Shown here in pieces: positions 37,005 to 46,549 of a stretch of DNA of 64,000 bases. The DNA is taken from contig NZ_JADZLQ010000004.1 in the NCBI RefSeq assembly GCF_015905305.1, forward strand, positions 310,001-374,000. The letters run 5' to 3'. The stretch comes from Pinirhizobacter soli (GTDB lineage Bacteria > Pseudomonadota > Gammaproteobacteria > Xanthomonadales > Rhodanobacteraceae). The notes beneath the pieces are model-generated. The model saw nothing but the letters and a program-made list of their open reading frames with translations, did not search any database and was not told the origin of the DNA. The translations under genes and the position numbers were made by a program. The stretch's first letter is position 1, and the number at the start of each line of letters is the position of its first letter.

Positions 37005-37709
37005 TCACCCGCGGGAGGGAATTTCCAGCCCGCGCTGCACCGCCGGCCGTGCCAGGCCGCGGTCGAGCCACGCCTTGACCGCCTTGAAGCTATCGAACCC
37101 GACCAACTCGCCTGCCTCGTAGAAACCGACCAGGTTCCGCACCCAGCCCAGCAGGCTGATGTCGGCGATGGTGTATTCATCGCCCATGATCCACTGGCGG
37201 GTCGCCAGCCGCGCTTCCAGCACGCCCAAAAGGCGTTTTGACTCGGCCACGTAACGATCGCGCGGGCGCTTGTCTTCGTACTCGCGCCCGGCGAATTTGT
37301 GGAAGAAACCAACCTGGCCGAACATCGGCCCCACCGCCGCCATCTGGAAGAACACCCACTGGATCGTTTCGTAGCGGCCTGCCGCATCGGCGGGCAGGAA
37401 CTTGCCCGTCTTCTCCGCCAGGTACAGCAGGATGGCGCCCGATTCAAACAACCCGAACGGCTTGCCACCCGGGCCGTCGGGGTCGACGATCGAGGGAATC
37501 TTGCCGTTCGGGTTGAGCGCCAGGTACGGCTCCGTCCAGCTCTGGTTCGCCCCGATGTCGATGTAGTGCGGCTCGTACGGCAGCCCGGTTTCCTCCAGCA
37601 TGATCGACACTTTCACCCCGTTGGGCGTGGGTGCCGAATACAGCTGGAGGCGGTCCGGATGCGTGGCCGGCCAGCGCGCTGAAATGGGAAACGCCGATAG
37701 ATCAGCCAT
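37005..37709 (-). CDS. Glutathione S-transferase-like protein (YfcG type)
   Basis: The 234-residue protein has an N-terminal thioredoxin-fold half, with the segment YSAPTPNGVKVSIMLEETGLPYE and the cis-Pro/glutathione-binding NPNGKIPSIVD and LFESGAILLYLAEKTG. A helical C-terminal half includes the N-capping box region GDEYTIADISL. TPNGVKV is typical of the Nu-class YfcG/YghU family, which has disulfide-bond reductase activity. AAGGAA precedes the start. It lies 21 bases after the alcohol dehydrogenase gene and is probably co-transcribed with it. Confidence 0.9.
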   Translation of the reverse strand: MADLSAFPISARWPATHPDRLQLYSAPTPNGVKVSIMLEETGLPYEPHYIDIGANQSWTEPYLALNPNGKIPSIVDPDGPGGKPFGLFESGAILLYLAEKTGKFLPADAAGRYETIQWVFFQMAAVGPMFGQVGFFHKFAGREYEDKRPRDRYVAESKRLLGVLEARLATRQWIMGDEYTIADISLLGWVRNLVGFYEAGELVGFDSFKAVKAWLDRGLARPAVQRGLEIPSRG

Positions 37710-37730
37710 CGATATTCCTTGGAGTTTTTA

Positions 37731-38783
37731 TCAGGCGTCCATCGTAGCCATGTCGATCACGAAGCGGTACTTCACGTCGTTCTTCACCAGCCGCTCATAG
37801 GCCTCGTTCACCTGCTTCATGGCGATCATTTCGATGTCGCTGACAATGCCCTTCTCGGCGCAGAAATCGATCATCTCCTGGGTTTCGGCCATGCCGCCGA
37901 TGCCCGAGCCCGTCAGGTGCTTGCGACCGAAGATCAGGCTCCCGCCCATCACCGGCGGATCGAGCGCGGTAAGCACACCTACCATCACCATCGTCGCGTC
38001 ACGGCGCAGCAGCGCCAGGTAAGGGTTCACGTCATGCGATACAGGAATGGTGTTGAGCAGGAAGTCGAAGCTCAACGCGTGCTTTGCCATCGCGTCGGCA
38101 TCCTTCGACAGCAATACGTCGTCCGCGCCCAGGCGCGTGGCGTCCTTGCCCTTCTCAGGCGAGGTGGTGATCATCACCACGTGCGCGCCCATCGCCTTGG
38201 CGAACTTGATGCCCATGTGGCCAAGTCCACCCAGGCCGATCACGCCGACCTTCTGGCCAGGGCTCACCTTCCAGTGGCGCAGCGGTGAATAGGTGGTGAT
38301 GCCCGCGCACAGCAGTGGCGCCACGGCTTTGAGGTCCATGCTGGCGGGGATCGACACCACGAAGCGCTCTTCGACCACGATGGCCTCGGAGTAACCGCCG
38401 AAAGTCAGGCGGTCGCTGTTGCGCTCCTTCGAGTTGTACGTCCAGGTGGCGCCGCGCTCGCAGTACTGCTCGAGGTCTTCCTTGCACGCCGAACACTCAC
38501 GGCATGAATCCACCATGCAGCCGACGCCGGCGAAGTCGCCTACCTTGACCTTGGTGACCTTCGAGCCCACCGCCTTGACCCGGCCGACGATCTCATGGCC
38601 GGGCACCATCGGGAACAGCGCGCCACCCCAGTCGTCGTGGGCCTGGTGCAGGTCGGAATGGCAGATTCCGCTATAGAGGATTTCAATGTGGACGTCTTTC
38701 TCGCCCGGTTCGCGGCGTTCGATGGCGAACGGGGCGATCGGCGAGGTCGGACTCTGGGCGGCGTAGGCGCGTACGGTGAACAT
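37731..38783 (-). CDS. Zinc-dependent alcohol dehydrogenase (cinnamyl/YahK type)
   Basis: The 350-residue medium-chain dehydrogenase has the catalytic-zinc motifs GICHSDLH and GHEIVGRV, four structural-zinc Cys in CRECSACKEDLEQYC, and the nucleotide-binding motif GLGGLGHMG. The pattern matches NADP-dependent aldehyde reductases such as YahK. It likely reduces aldehydes in the cytosol for detoxification. It is followed by a glutathione transferase gene and is divergent from an AraC regulator with a triple repeat between them, suggesting regulator-driven expression under aldehyde or similar stress. Confidence 0.93.
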   Translation of the reverse strand: MFTVRAYAAQSPTSPIAPFAIERREPGEKDVHIEILYSGICHSDLHQAHDDWGGALFPMVPGHEIVGRVKAVGSKVTKVKVGDFAGVGCMVDSCRECSACKEDLEQYCERGATWTYNSKERNSDRLTFGGYSEAIVVEERFVVSIPASMDLKAVAPLLCAGITTYSPLRHWKVSPGQKVGVIGLGGLGHMGIKFAKAMGAHVVMITTSPEKGKDATRLGADDVLLSKDADAMAKHALSFDFLLNTIPVSHDVNPYLALLRRDATMVMVGVLTALDPPVMGGSLIFGRKHLTGSGIGGMAETQEMIDFCAEKGIVSDIEMIAMKQVNEAYERLVKNDVKYRFVIDMATMDA

Positions 38784-38853
38784 GGCTTGGCTCCAGTGGG
38801 GGCGGTAGGGACTTCAATAGTGTGGCCCCCCGGCGCCCCCGACGCGAAGCCCC

Positions 38854-38883
38854 GATCCTGCCCGATTCTTGCCTGATCCTGCC
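38854..38883. promoter_or_regulatory. Triple direct repeat, candidate AraC-regulator site
   Basis: Three near-identical units (GATCCTGCC, GATTCTTGCC, GATCCTGCC, starting at 38854, 38864 and 38875) repeat with helical spacing of 10-11 bases between the divergent alcohol dehydrogenase and AraC genes. AraC-family proteins bind such direct repeats. The assignment is inference. Confidence 0.5.
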
Positions 38884-38926
38884 AGGAGTACTGCCATGCA
38901 CGGCCGATCGGGTGCAGAATCCGGCA

Positions 38927-39871
38927 ATGAGCCACGCCGATACCCTGGATGATCTCTCCGCCGAACTGGGCAGCCTGATACTGCGCCACGCGCCCGTGGA
39001 CGGTGATCACGAGCCCGCCCTGCCGGGCGTCACCCTGCACCGCCATGGCCGCATCCGCGACCTGCCCTGTTGCCTGGCCCGGCCATCACTGGTGATCGCA
39101 GCCCAAGGCGCCAAGCGCGTGGAAATCGGCGGATTCAGCTACGAATACAACGCCTCGCATTGCCTGGTGACCACGCTTGACCTCCCGGTGATGTCGCACG
39201 TGACGGTGGCGTCGGCGCAAGCGCCCTACCTTTGCATGGCCGTGGCACTGGACCTTCGCAACATCACCCGGATGATGGCCGAGATGGGCCAGCCCGCTCC
39301 GGCCACCTCGCCGCTGGGACGTGCCATTGGCGTAAGCCGGCTGCAGCGGCCCTTGCTCGATGCTGCCGTTCGCCTGGCCCGGCTGATCGATTCCCCGGCC
39401 GACGCACCGTACCTCGCGCCGATGGTGGAACGCGAGATCCTCTACCGCCTGCTCAGCAGCGAGCACGGACCGCGGCTGCGCCAACTGGCCGCGCGCGATT
39501 CGGGATCCAGCCGCATCGCCCGCGCGGTGGAGTGGCTGAAGGAGCACTACCAGCAACCGCTGCGCATCGATGAGTTGTCGCAGCGCTTGAACATGAGCGT
39601 GTCCACGCTGCATCACCAGTTCAAGTCGGTGACATCGATGAGCCCGCTGCAATACCAGAAGCAGCTGCGGCTGCACGAAGCGCGGCGCCTCTTGTTGGCG
39701 CGGCGCCTGGATGTCGGTTCCATCGCCATGCACGTGGGCTACGAAAGCCCTTCGCAGTTCAATCGCGAATACTGTCGCCAGTTCGGCGCGCCGCCGCTGC
39801 GCGACGTCCAACGCATGCTGACCATGCACGAAAACCTACCCTCACCTACAACGCAAGCGGTAGCAACTTAG
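38927..39871 (+). CDS. AraC-family transcriptional regulator (AraC_N type)
   Basis: The 314-residue protein has an N-terminal AraC_N domain (LPCCLARPSLVIAAQGAKRV; then LDLPVMSHVTVASAQAPYL) and a C-terminal double helix-turn-helix (about 205-300: EHYQQPLRIDELSQRLNMSV, SPLQYQKQLRLHEARRLL, VGYESPSQFNREYCRQFG). This subtype is commonly divergent from aldehyde/alcohol-handling genes and activates them, as the layout here suggests. ATG 38927 was chosen; the open frame upstream covers the candidate operator. Confidence 0.92.
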   Translation: MSHADTLDDLSAELGSLILRHAPVDGDHEPALPGVTLHRHGRIRDLPCCLARPSLVIAAQGAKRVEIGGFSYEYNASHCLVTTLDLPVMSHVTVASAQAPYLCMAVALDLRNITRMMAEMGQPAPATSPLGRAIGVSRLQRPLLDAAVRLARLIDSPADAPYLAPMVEREILYRLLSSEHGPRLRQLAARDSGSSRIARAVEWLKEHYQQPLRIDELSQRLNMSVSTLHHQFKSVTSMSPLQYQKQLRLHEARRLLLARRLDVGSIAMHVGYESPSQFNREYCRQFGAPPLRDVQRMLTMHENLPSPTTQAVAT

Positions 39872-39943
39872 GCCGTTCGGGTCGTTGCAGGCGGCCAGGC
39901 ATCGGCGCAGCATCGGTCTGGTCGCCACGACCGGAGCACTGCC

Positions 39944-42763
39944 ATGACGCTGTTGTTGCGGGCAGGATCGAAGGGACCGCAGGTAGCGGACATGCGCAGC
40001 CGGCTCGCACTGGCCCTGGGGCCGGCAGCCGCCGGCTTCCGCAACCTGGCAAACGGCTCGGAATTCGACGCCGTCACCGACGCCGCCGTCCGCGCCTGGC
40101 AGGCGGCCAAGGCCATCGTCGCCGATGGCGTGATCGGGCCCTACTGCCAGCAGCTGCTTGGCATGATCAAGGCCGGCAACATGGCGGTGGACCTCACCGT
40201 CGATAACGTCCAGCACCTGTTCCCGGCCACGCGCGGCTCGAACATCCGCCGCAACCTGCCCTACGTCGCCGCGGCATTGGATGCCACGGGCCTGCGTGAC
40301 AGCCCCATGATCCTTGCTGCGCTGGGCACCATCCGCGCCGAGAGCGAGGGATTCGTACCGATCTCGGAATTCCCTTCGCGCTTCAACACCATTCCCGGCC
40401 AACCGCCTTTCAGCAAGTACGAAGGCATGAAAACCCTGGGCAATAACCAGCCCGGTGACGGCGCCCGGTTCCGCGGCCGCGGCTTCGTGCAACTTTCCGG
40501 ACGCGCCAACTACACCCAGTTCGGCAAGCTGCTGGGCATCGACCTGGCAGGTAATCCTGAACTTGCCAACGCGCCGGAAGTGGCGGCGGTGTTGCTGGCA
40601 ACCTTCCTGGATTCGAAGGCCACGGCCATGCGGCGTGCGCTGACCCAGGGCAACTTTGCCTCCGCGCGCAGACTGGTTAACGGTGGCACGTTCGGCCTGG
40701 ATAAATTCGAAAGCGTATTCACGCTTGCCAGGTCGCTACCCGCGCCCGCAGCCGCCCCGACGGCCGGCGTCGGCGCCACTCGCGGCAGGAAGCGTGCGGC
40801 CGCAAGACCGCTCAATGCCAGCAAGGATCCGGTCGACATCCAGGATCGTCTTTATACGCCGCCGCCGACGAGCCTTTCCGCCTGTTATCCCGACGACGCC
40901 ACGATCGCCAGGTTTCTTCCAAGGTACACCGCGGCCGGGATGATCCTGGACCAGGGCAGCGAGGGCGCATGCACGGGATTTGGCCTCGCCTGCGTGATCA
41001 ACTATCTGCGCTGGCGCATCCATGAAGAGCCGGAAAAGTTCACTTCGGTAAGCCCCCGCATGCTTTACAACTTCGCGCGGCGCTACGACGAATACGCAGG
41101 CGAGAATTACGAGGGATCCAGCTGCCGCGGCGCCCTGAAAGGCTGGTTCCACCATGGCGTATGCCTGGCGACGGATTGGCCGTATCTCCCGGGCAAGGTC
41201 ACCACGCCGAACCTTGACTATGTCGAACGTGCGGCCGACTCGACGCTTGGCGTTTACTACCGGATCGACATCAAGTCGATCACCGATCTGCAGGCAGCCA
41301 TTGCGCAGGTGGGCGCGATCTACGTATCGGCCAACACCCATCGCGGATGGCAAGTGGTTCCCACGCTCAAGAAGTCGGTCACCGAGCACGCGGACCTCCC
41401 GGTGATCGCCTACGACGGCAACCCCAGCACCACCGATGGACACGCCTTCGCCCTGGTCGGATTCAACTCCAAAGGCTTCGTGGTACAGAATTCATGGAGT
41501 ACCCAATGGGGCGGCGGGGGATTTGCCGTACTCAGCTACGGCGACTGGCTGGCCAATGGCATGGACGCCTGGGTCGCGGCGATGGGCGTGCCAGGAGTGA
41601 TGCAGGGACAGGTCGTGGGCGCCAGCAAAGGCAGCACCGCCGGGCGCGTGGGCCTGGACAAATCCCAATGGTGGGACCAGGCCACCGCGCTCGAGCACAG
41701 CGTGGTGTTCAAGGACGACGGGCGGGTGGACAACTACGTTACCCAGGATCACCTGAGCATCAACCTGCAGTACCAGGCGGCAGTGCTGCCGGACCAATGG
41801 TTCCGCACCAGCAAGCCGCGCAAACAGCGCCTGGTGATCTATGCCCACGGCGGCCTCAACAGCGAGGACGCGGCGATCACGCGGGCCCAGGCGATGGGGC
41901 GTTATTTCATCGGCAACGGCTGCTATCCGCTGTTCATGGTGTGGAAGACCGGGCTTTGGGAAACCCTCGGTGCCGCGGTGGGGAGGCTGCTTTCGCCGAC
42001 CGCGGGGCCCGCAGCGGCGGGCGCTTGGACCGATGCCAAGGATCTGCTGATCGAACGCGGGCCCGGGCGCCTGGCCGGAAAGCCCATCTGGTCGGACATG
42101 AAGAACCAGGCGCTAAATTGCAGCCTGCCCACGCGCGGCATGGAGCAGCTCGTCGGCGCGATCGCCTCGCTGGCAACGACATGGCCGAAGCTTGAAGTGC
42201 ACGTGATCGGCCATTCAGCGGGATCGATCTTCTTAGGCTACCTGCTCGATCTGCTGGCCCAACGCAAGCTGGATGACCATGTGGCATCGGCGCACCTGTA
42301 TGCACCAGCCTGTACCGTGGCATTCGCCAACCAGTACTACGCCACGCACGATGCGCTGATGCACAACCTCTACATTGACCTGCTCACCGACCGCAACGAG
42401 CTGGACGACAATGTCGGTCCCTATCGCAAGTCCCTGCTGTACCTGGTATCCAATGCCCTGGAAACGGACATCCATTCGCCGATCCTCGGCCTTGCGAACG
42501 TGATGGACCCGTCGTACACGCAATGGGACGGCACATCGGTCACCGATGCTGCGCTTCGTGCGTGGCGCCGTGCAGCCGAGGAAACTGATCTTGCCGATCG
42601 CACCCGGCCGGTGATTGCCCCGACGGTACCGACCGCGCGCGGCAAGGTCATCCCTTCCTCCCATGGAAGCTTCGACAACAACACCACGGTGGTCGGCCGC
42701 ACCATCACGCGCATCATCGGGACGGACCTGGCCATGCCGGTGGATGATCTGGAAGGCTATTGA
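39944..42763 (+). CDS. Multi-enzyme protein: peptidoglycan-binding, GH19-like, papain-like peptidase and alpha/beta-hydrolase
   Basis: The 939-residue protein has no signal peptide or membrane helix. Residues 5-75 are a peptidoglycan-binding domain (GSKGPQVADMR; DGVIGPYC). About 85-265 are a GH19 chitinase/endolysin-like domain, with the likely catalytic Glu at 133 (IRAESEGF) and GRGFVQLSGRANYTQFG. After an Ala/Arg linker, 300-550 form a C1 papain-like peptidase with Q337, C343, H500 and N516 (QNSW). About 625-850 contain a GHSAGS serine motif (S758) with an upstream YAHGG, as in lipase-like hydrolases. GGAG precedes the ATG. No secretion or immunity gene adjoins it, so its delivery and target are unknown. 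Confidence 0.85.
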   Translation: MTLLLRAGSKGPQVADMRSRLALALGPAAAGFRNLANGSEFDAVTDAAVRAWQAAKAIVADGVIGPYCQQLLGMIKAGNMAVDLTVDNVQHLFPATRGSNIRRNLPYVAAALDATGLRDSPMILAALGTIRAESEGFVPISEFPSRFNTIPGQPPFSKYEGMKTLGNNQPGDGARFRGRGFVQLSGRANYTQFGKLLGIDLAGNPELANAPEVAAVLLATFLDSKATAMRRALTQGNFASARRLVNGGTFGLDKFESVFTLARSLPAPAAAPTAGVGATRGRKRAAARPLNASKDPVDIQDRLYTPPPTSLSACYPDDATIARFLPRYTAAGMILDQGSEGACTGFGLACVINYLRWRIHEEPEKFTSVSPRMLYNFARRYDEYAGENYEGSSCRGALKGWFHHGVCLATDWPYLPGKVTTPNLDYVERAADSTLGVYYRIDIKSITDLQAAIAQVGAIYVSANTHRGWQVVPTLKKSVTEHADLPVIAYDGNPSTTDGHAFALVGFNSKGFVVQNSWSTQWGGGGFAVLSYGDWLANGMDAWVAAMGVPGVMQGQVVGASKGSTAGRVGLDKSQWWDQATALEHSVVFKDDGRVDNYVTQDHLSINLQYQAAVLPDQWFRTSKPRKQRLVIYAHGGLNSEDAAITRAQAMGRYFIGNGCYPLFMVWKTGLWETLGAAVGRLLSPTAGPAAAGAWTDAKDLLIERGPGRLAGKPIWSDMKNQALNCSLPTRGMEQLVGAIASLATTWPKLEVHVIGHSAGSIFLGYLLDLLAQRKLDDHVASAHLYAPACTVAFANQYYATHDALMHNLYIDLLTDRNELDDNVGPYRKSLLYLVSNALETDIHSPILGLANVMDPSYTQWDGTSVTDAALRAWRRAAEETDLADRTRPVIAPTVPTARGKVIPSSHGSFDNNTTVVGRTITRIIGTDLAMPVDDLEGY

Positions 42764-42784
42764 GGATCGGCGTAAGGTCGATGG

Positions 42785-44578
42785 ATGACCTTCGATCCGC
42801 ACCGTCGCACGGTATTGAAATTCTCGGCCTTCGCCGGCGCCGCCACGCTGGCCCGTCCGGGCATGGCCTTCGCGCCCATGGCCACAGGCGGCAATGCGGC
42901 GCCCTTGCTTGCCGAGCTCGGCTACTCGCAGGTCAAGCTCACCGGCCCGCTGGACGACCAGGGCCGCGAAGCCCTCCGGCTGTTGATGGGGATGGATGAA
43001 AATGCCCTGCTAAAGCCCTTCCGCGTGCGCGAGGGCTTGCCAGCCCCGGGCGAGGAACTGCCAGGCTGGTATGGCACCTACGCCTTCGCCCCCGGCGCCA
43101 ACTTCGGCCAATGGGTCAGTGGCCTGGCTCGCTACTACGCGATCACCCGCGATGAAGACACGCGGGCCAAGCTGGGCCGGCTGGTGAAGGGCTACGCCGA
43201 CACCGTGGGGCCGGAGGGCAAGTTCTACCGCGACAACCGCTTCCCTTCGTACACCTACGACAAGCTCGTTGGCGCGATGATCGACGCCCGGCGCCTGGCC
43301 AACGACGGCCATGCACTGGCGGCGCTCAAGCGCACCAATCAGGCCGCCTTGCCATACCTGCCGGCACACGCCGTGCCACGCAACGAACACGCGCTCGCCG
43401 GCGAAGACTTCAGCCAGCACGCCTGGGACGAGAGCTACACCATCCCGGAAAACCAGTTCCTGGCCTGGCGCCTTACCGGCGACCCACTGCACCGGCGCCT
43501 GGGCCAGCGCTTCCTTTACGACGATTTCTTCGGGCCGCTGGCCCGCGGCCACAACGTGCTGCCCGGCAAGCACGCCTATAGCCATGTCAATGCGCTCAGT
43601 TCCGCCGCGCAGGCCTACGCCACGCTGGGCGACGCAAGATATCTTGCCGCGGCACGCCACGGTTTCGACTTTGTCGATGCGCAAAGCTTCGCCACCGGTG
43701 GCTGGGGCCCGGACGAACACTTCGTACAGCCTGGCACCGGTGCGCTGGCCACGAGCCTGGTAAAGGAACACAAGAGCTTCGAAACGCCCTGCGGTTCGTA
43801 CGCGCACTTCAAGCTCACCCGCTACCTGCTTCGCACCACGGGCGATGCCCGCTACGGCGATAGCATGGAACGGGTGATGTACAACACCATTCTCGGTGCA
43901 AAGAATATCCAGGCCGACGGACACGCCTTCTACTACTCCGACTACACCCGGCAGGCAGAGAAAACCTTCCATCCCGACCACTGGCCGTGTTGTTCGGCAA
44001 CGCTGCCGATCGTTGCCGCCGACTACCGCATCAGCACGTACTTCAGGGATGCCAAAGGCCTGTACGTCAACCTGTACGTCCCCGGCGAAGTCACCTGGCG
44101 CCAGGGTGGCAACGACGCACGCCTGGCGGTGGCCACCGGCTACCCCTATAACAGCGCGATTGCCATCACCGTGGGCACCGCCACCCCGCAAACCTTTGTC
44201 CTGCGCCTTCGCATCCCGGCCTGGGCCGAGGGCGCCAGCCTGCGGGTGAATGGCAAGCCGGTGTCGGCAACGCCTGGCAGTTTCGCCCAGATCCAACGAG
44301 AGTGGCGCAACGGCGACCGCATCGAACTGGAACTGCCGCTGGCCATGCGCCTGCAGGTGATCGAAGACGGCCACGATGAGAGCGTGGCACTGTTGGCCGG
44401 CCCGCTGGTGCTGATGCGCCTGATCGAAGACGGGAGCCTCGCCACCACCCGCCGTGACCTGCTGATGGCGAAGGAAAGCGGCCGCGGTGAGTGGCGCTTG
44501 CCCGATGGCGGCCGGATGCTCACCTTCCCGGATATCACCGACCAGCGGTACCGGACTTACCAGGACGTGGCGGGATAG
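42785..44578 (+). CDS. GH127-like beta-L-arabinofuranosidase, Tat-type leader
   Basis: The 597-residue protein starts with a twin-arginine leader (HRRTVLKFSAFAGAA). Its alpha/alpha barrel matches DUF1680/GH127. Likely zinc and nucleophile residues are E333, C336, C402 and C403 (ETPCG and HWPCCSA). The E-C spacing is one residue longer than in the Bifidobacterium HypBA1 enzyme, so the sub-family may be a relative such as GH146. These enzymes use a zinc-bound Cys to remove beta-L-arabinofuranose. It could complement the arabinan cluster 12 kb away. The start overlaps nothing and has AAGG upstream. Confidence 0.88.
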   Translation: MTFDPHRRTVLKFSAFAGAATLARPGMAFAPMATGGNAAPLLAELGYSQVKLTGPLDDQGREALRLLMGMDENALLKPFRVREGLPAPGEELPGWYGTYAFAPGANFGQWVSGLARYYAITRDEDTRAKLGRLVKGYADTVGPEGKFYRDNRFPSYTYDKLVGAMIDARRLANDGHALAALKRTNQAALPYLPAHAVPRNEHALAGEDFSQHAWDESYTIPENQFLAWRLTGDPLHRRLGQRFLYDDFFGPLARGHNVLPGKHAYSHVNALSSAAQAYATLGDARYLAAARHGFDFVDAQSFATGGWGPDEHFVQPGTGALATSLVKEHKSFETPCGSYAHFKLTRYLLRTTGDARYGDSMERVMYNTILGAKNIQADGHAFYYSDYTRQAEKTFHPDHWPCCSATLPIVAADYRISTYFRDAKGLYVNLYVPGEVTWRQGGNDARLAVATGYPYNSAIAITVGTATPQTFVLRLRIPAWAEGASLRVNGKPVSATPGSFAQIQREWRNGDRIELELPLAMRLQVIEDGHDESVALLAGPLVLMRLIEDGSLATTRRDLLMAKESGRGEWRLPDGGRMLTFPDITDQRYRTYQDVAG

Positions 44579-44642
44579 CGGCTACGCAAACCACGCCCCG
44601 CACCGTGCGATGATCTCGCCACGCAAAGGCGAGGGGGCGCGG

Positions 44643-45134
44643 ATGGGTCGGTGGCGGGTGTTGTCCTTCGTGGGACTGGTCTTATCAGGCATGGCCGTGA
44701 CGGCCCATGCCGACATCTACCGTTGCAATCGCAACGGCCAGGTGACATACCAGCAGACGCCTTGCGAGGCTGGCTCGACGAGTGGCCGACTTCAGGGTGA
44801 AAGCGCTTCAGCACCGCTCCTGGGCTGCTACGACGTGGCCTCGCAACCCGGCATCCGCCTCACCAGCCGTTCCGAAGACGACTACGTGATGACCGGTGGC
44901 GGCACCGCCGCCACCCGCATGCGCCCGGCCACCGCCGACGAACGCGCGGAAGTGGGCCGGGCCTATCACCTGGTGCTGGCTGAAGGCGTGGTGATGCAGG
45001 ATGATGCCGGGGATATCTCCCATGGCATCTACCACGGCCAAAATGCCCAGCGCGAGGATGTCTTTTTCATCCATCTGCCATTTGCCACCGGGATCATCAC
45101 CAAACGCGCCAATTGCGACAGCCAGACGCAATGA
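44643..45134 (+). CDS. Exported DUF4124-domain protein
   Basis: The 163-residue product has a signal peptide (about 1-23, ending AHA) and a short DUF4124 motif at the mature N-terminus (DIYRCNRNGQVTYQQTPCEAG). The rest is an unclassified beta-rich region with LLGCYDV. Role unknown. A GAGGGGG ribosome site fixes the start at 44643. It is 64 bases after the GH127-like gene and 29 before the serine hydrolase, so the three may be co-transcribed. Confidence 0.85.
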   Translation: MGRWRVLSFVGLVLSGMAVTAHADIYRCNRNGQVTYQQTPCEAGSTSGRLQGESASAPLLGCYDVASQPGIRLTSRSEDDYVMTGGGTAATRMRPATADERAEVGRAYHLVLAEGVVMQDDAGDISHGIYHGQNAQREDVFFIHLPFATGIITKRANCDSQTQ

Positions 45135-45163
45135 CGCCATAGCGCACGACACAGGGGAAAACG

Positions 45164-46549
45164 ATGAAGGATCCGTCGCTGTCGGTGGGAAGGATCATGC
45201 TTCGCCTGCTGGGCCTGGCCATCGTTGCGCTGGTGGTGCTGGCGGCCTGGAAGCGGCCCGATCGCGCGCTGAACATCGCCATGGCCAGTGCCGCGGAATC
45301 GCTGTGCAGCGGCGTGTTCGTTTCCCATCTGGACGAGAAGCGCGTGTTCGCCGAAAGCGTCGCCGCGCAACCGGGGCTGCATCCCCTGTTGCGCGGCATG
45401 AAGACGGTGGTCGACGGCAACACGGTCACCGTGCGCTGGCACGGCGGATTCGAAGCGAAAGCCACCTACTACCCAGGCTACGGTTGCGCGCTGCCGTTGC
45501 GCACGCCTTCGGCGGCGACGCTTGCGGCAGCGCGGGCGCTTCCACCGGCGAGCGCCGAACCTTCGGTGCAACCGGGCGATGCCGCCATGCAGGCGGCGAT
45601 CGCCACGGCCTTTGCAGAGCCCACCCAGGGACCGCGCCGCAACGTGCACGCTATCGTCGTGCTGCATCAAGGGCAGATCGTCGCCGAACGCTATGCCGAC
45701 GGCTTCACCCCCGAAACGCCACAGATCGGCTATTCGCTGAGCAAATCCGTGGTGCACGCACTGGTGGGCATCCTGGTGCTCCAGCATCGCCTGGACATCA
45801 CAGCGCCGGCACCTGTCGCTGCCTGGCGTGATGCCGCCGATCCACGTCACGCCATCACCATCGATCAACTCCTGCGCATGGAAAGCGGCCTGGACTTCCC
45901 CGAGGCTGATACGGGCTTCGATCCGGTATCACGCATGATGTTCGCCACGCGCGACATGGCGGCGTACGCAGCCTCCGCACCGCTGGCCTCACCGCCGGGA
46001 ACGCGATGGGAATACACCAGCGGCAACACGCTCATCGTCTCGGGCATCATCCGGGACACTTTGGGCGGTGGCGCTCCCGCGATGCTGGCGTTTGCCCACG
46101 CAGAACTGTTCAAACCGCTGGGCATGGAACACGTGCTGATGGAGTTCGACGGCGCGCAGAGCCTGATCGGCTCGACCCGCGTGTATGCCTCGGCGCGCGA
46201 CTGGGCACGGTTGGGCCAGCTTTATCTCGACGACGGCATGGCCGGTGGCCGCCGCATCCTGCCCGAAGGCTGGGCCGCGTCCGCGGGCAAGCGCACGCTG
46301 GGCGCGCTGTACGGTTCGGGATTCTGGTCGAACGTGGGACCCGGTAACGAATCCATCGACGGCTTACCTGGCGATGCGTACTTCGCCTCAGGCAAGGATG
46401 GGCAACGTGTGCTGATCGTGCCGTCGGACCAGTTGGTGATCGTTCGCCTGGGATCGACGGTGGATCCGCCCTATTACGACATGAAAGGGCTGGTGAAGCT
46501 GGTAGCTGATGTGCGCGCCGCCTGCTGTAAGGATTCGCCCGCGCACTGA
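45164..46549 (+). CDS. Serine hydrolase of the class C beta-lactamase fold
   Basis: The 461-residue protein has one N-terminal hydrophobic segment (about 12-29) acting as anchor or leader. The SxxK motif is S191-L-S-K194 in GYSLSKSVVHAL; the second-site Tyr is in YTSGNT. This is the EstB / 6-aminohexanoate-hydrolase branch of the penicillin-binding-like family, usually esterases or amidases and not true beta-lactamases. Residues 33-135 form an extra N-terminal region. AGGGG precedes the start. Substrate unknown. Confidence 0.9.
   Translation: MKDPSLSVGRIMLRLLGLAIVALVVLAAWKRPDRALNIAMASAAESLCSGVFVSHLDEKRVFAESVAAQPGLHPLLRGMKTVVDGNTVTVRWHGGFEAKATYYPGYGCALPLRTPSAATLAAARALPPASAEPSVQPGDAAMQAAIATAFAEPTQGPRRNVHAIVVLHQGQIVAERYADGFTPETPQIGYSLSKSVVHALVGILVLQHRLDITAPAPVAAWRDAADPRHAITIDQLLRMESGLDFPEADTGFDPVSRMMFATRDMAAYAASAPLASPPGTRWEYTSGNTLIVSGIIRDTLGGGAPAMLAFAHAELFKPLGMEHVLMEFDGAQSLIGSTRVYASARDWARLGQLYLDDGMAGGRRILPEGWAASAGKRTLGALYGSGFWSNVGPGNESIDGLPGDAYFASGKDGQRVLIVPSDQLVIVRLGSTVDPPYYDMKGLVKLVADVRAACCKDSPAH

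Noticed and set aside
45164-46549. Class C beta-lactamase (AmpC)
   Set aside because: The SxxK motif is present, but the second motif reads YTSGN and the layout fits EstB/aminohexanoate-type hydrolases, so a resistance call is not supported.
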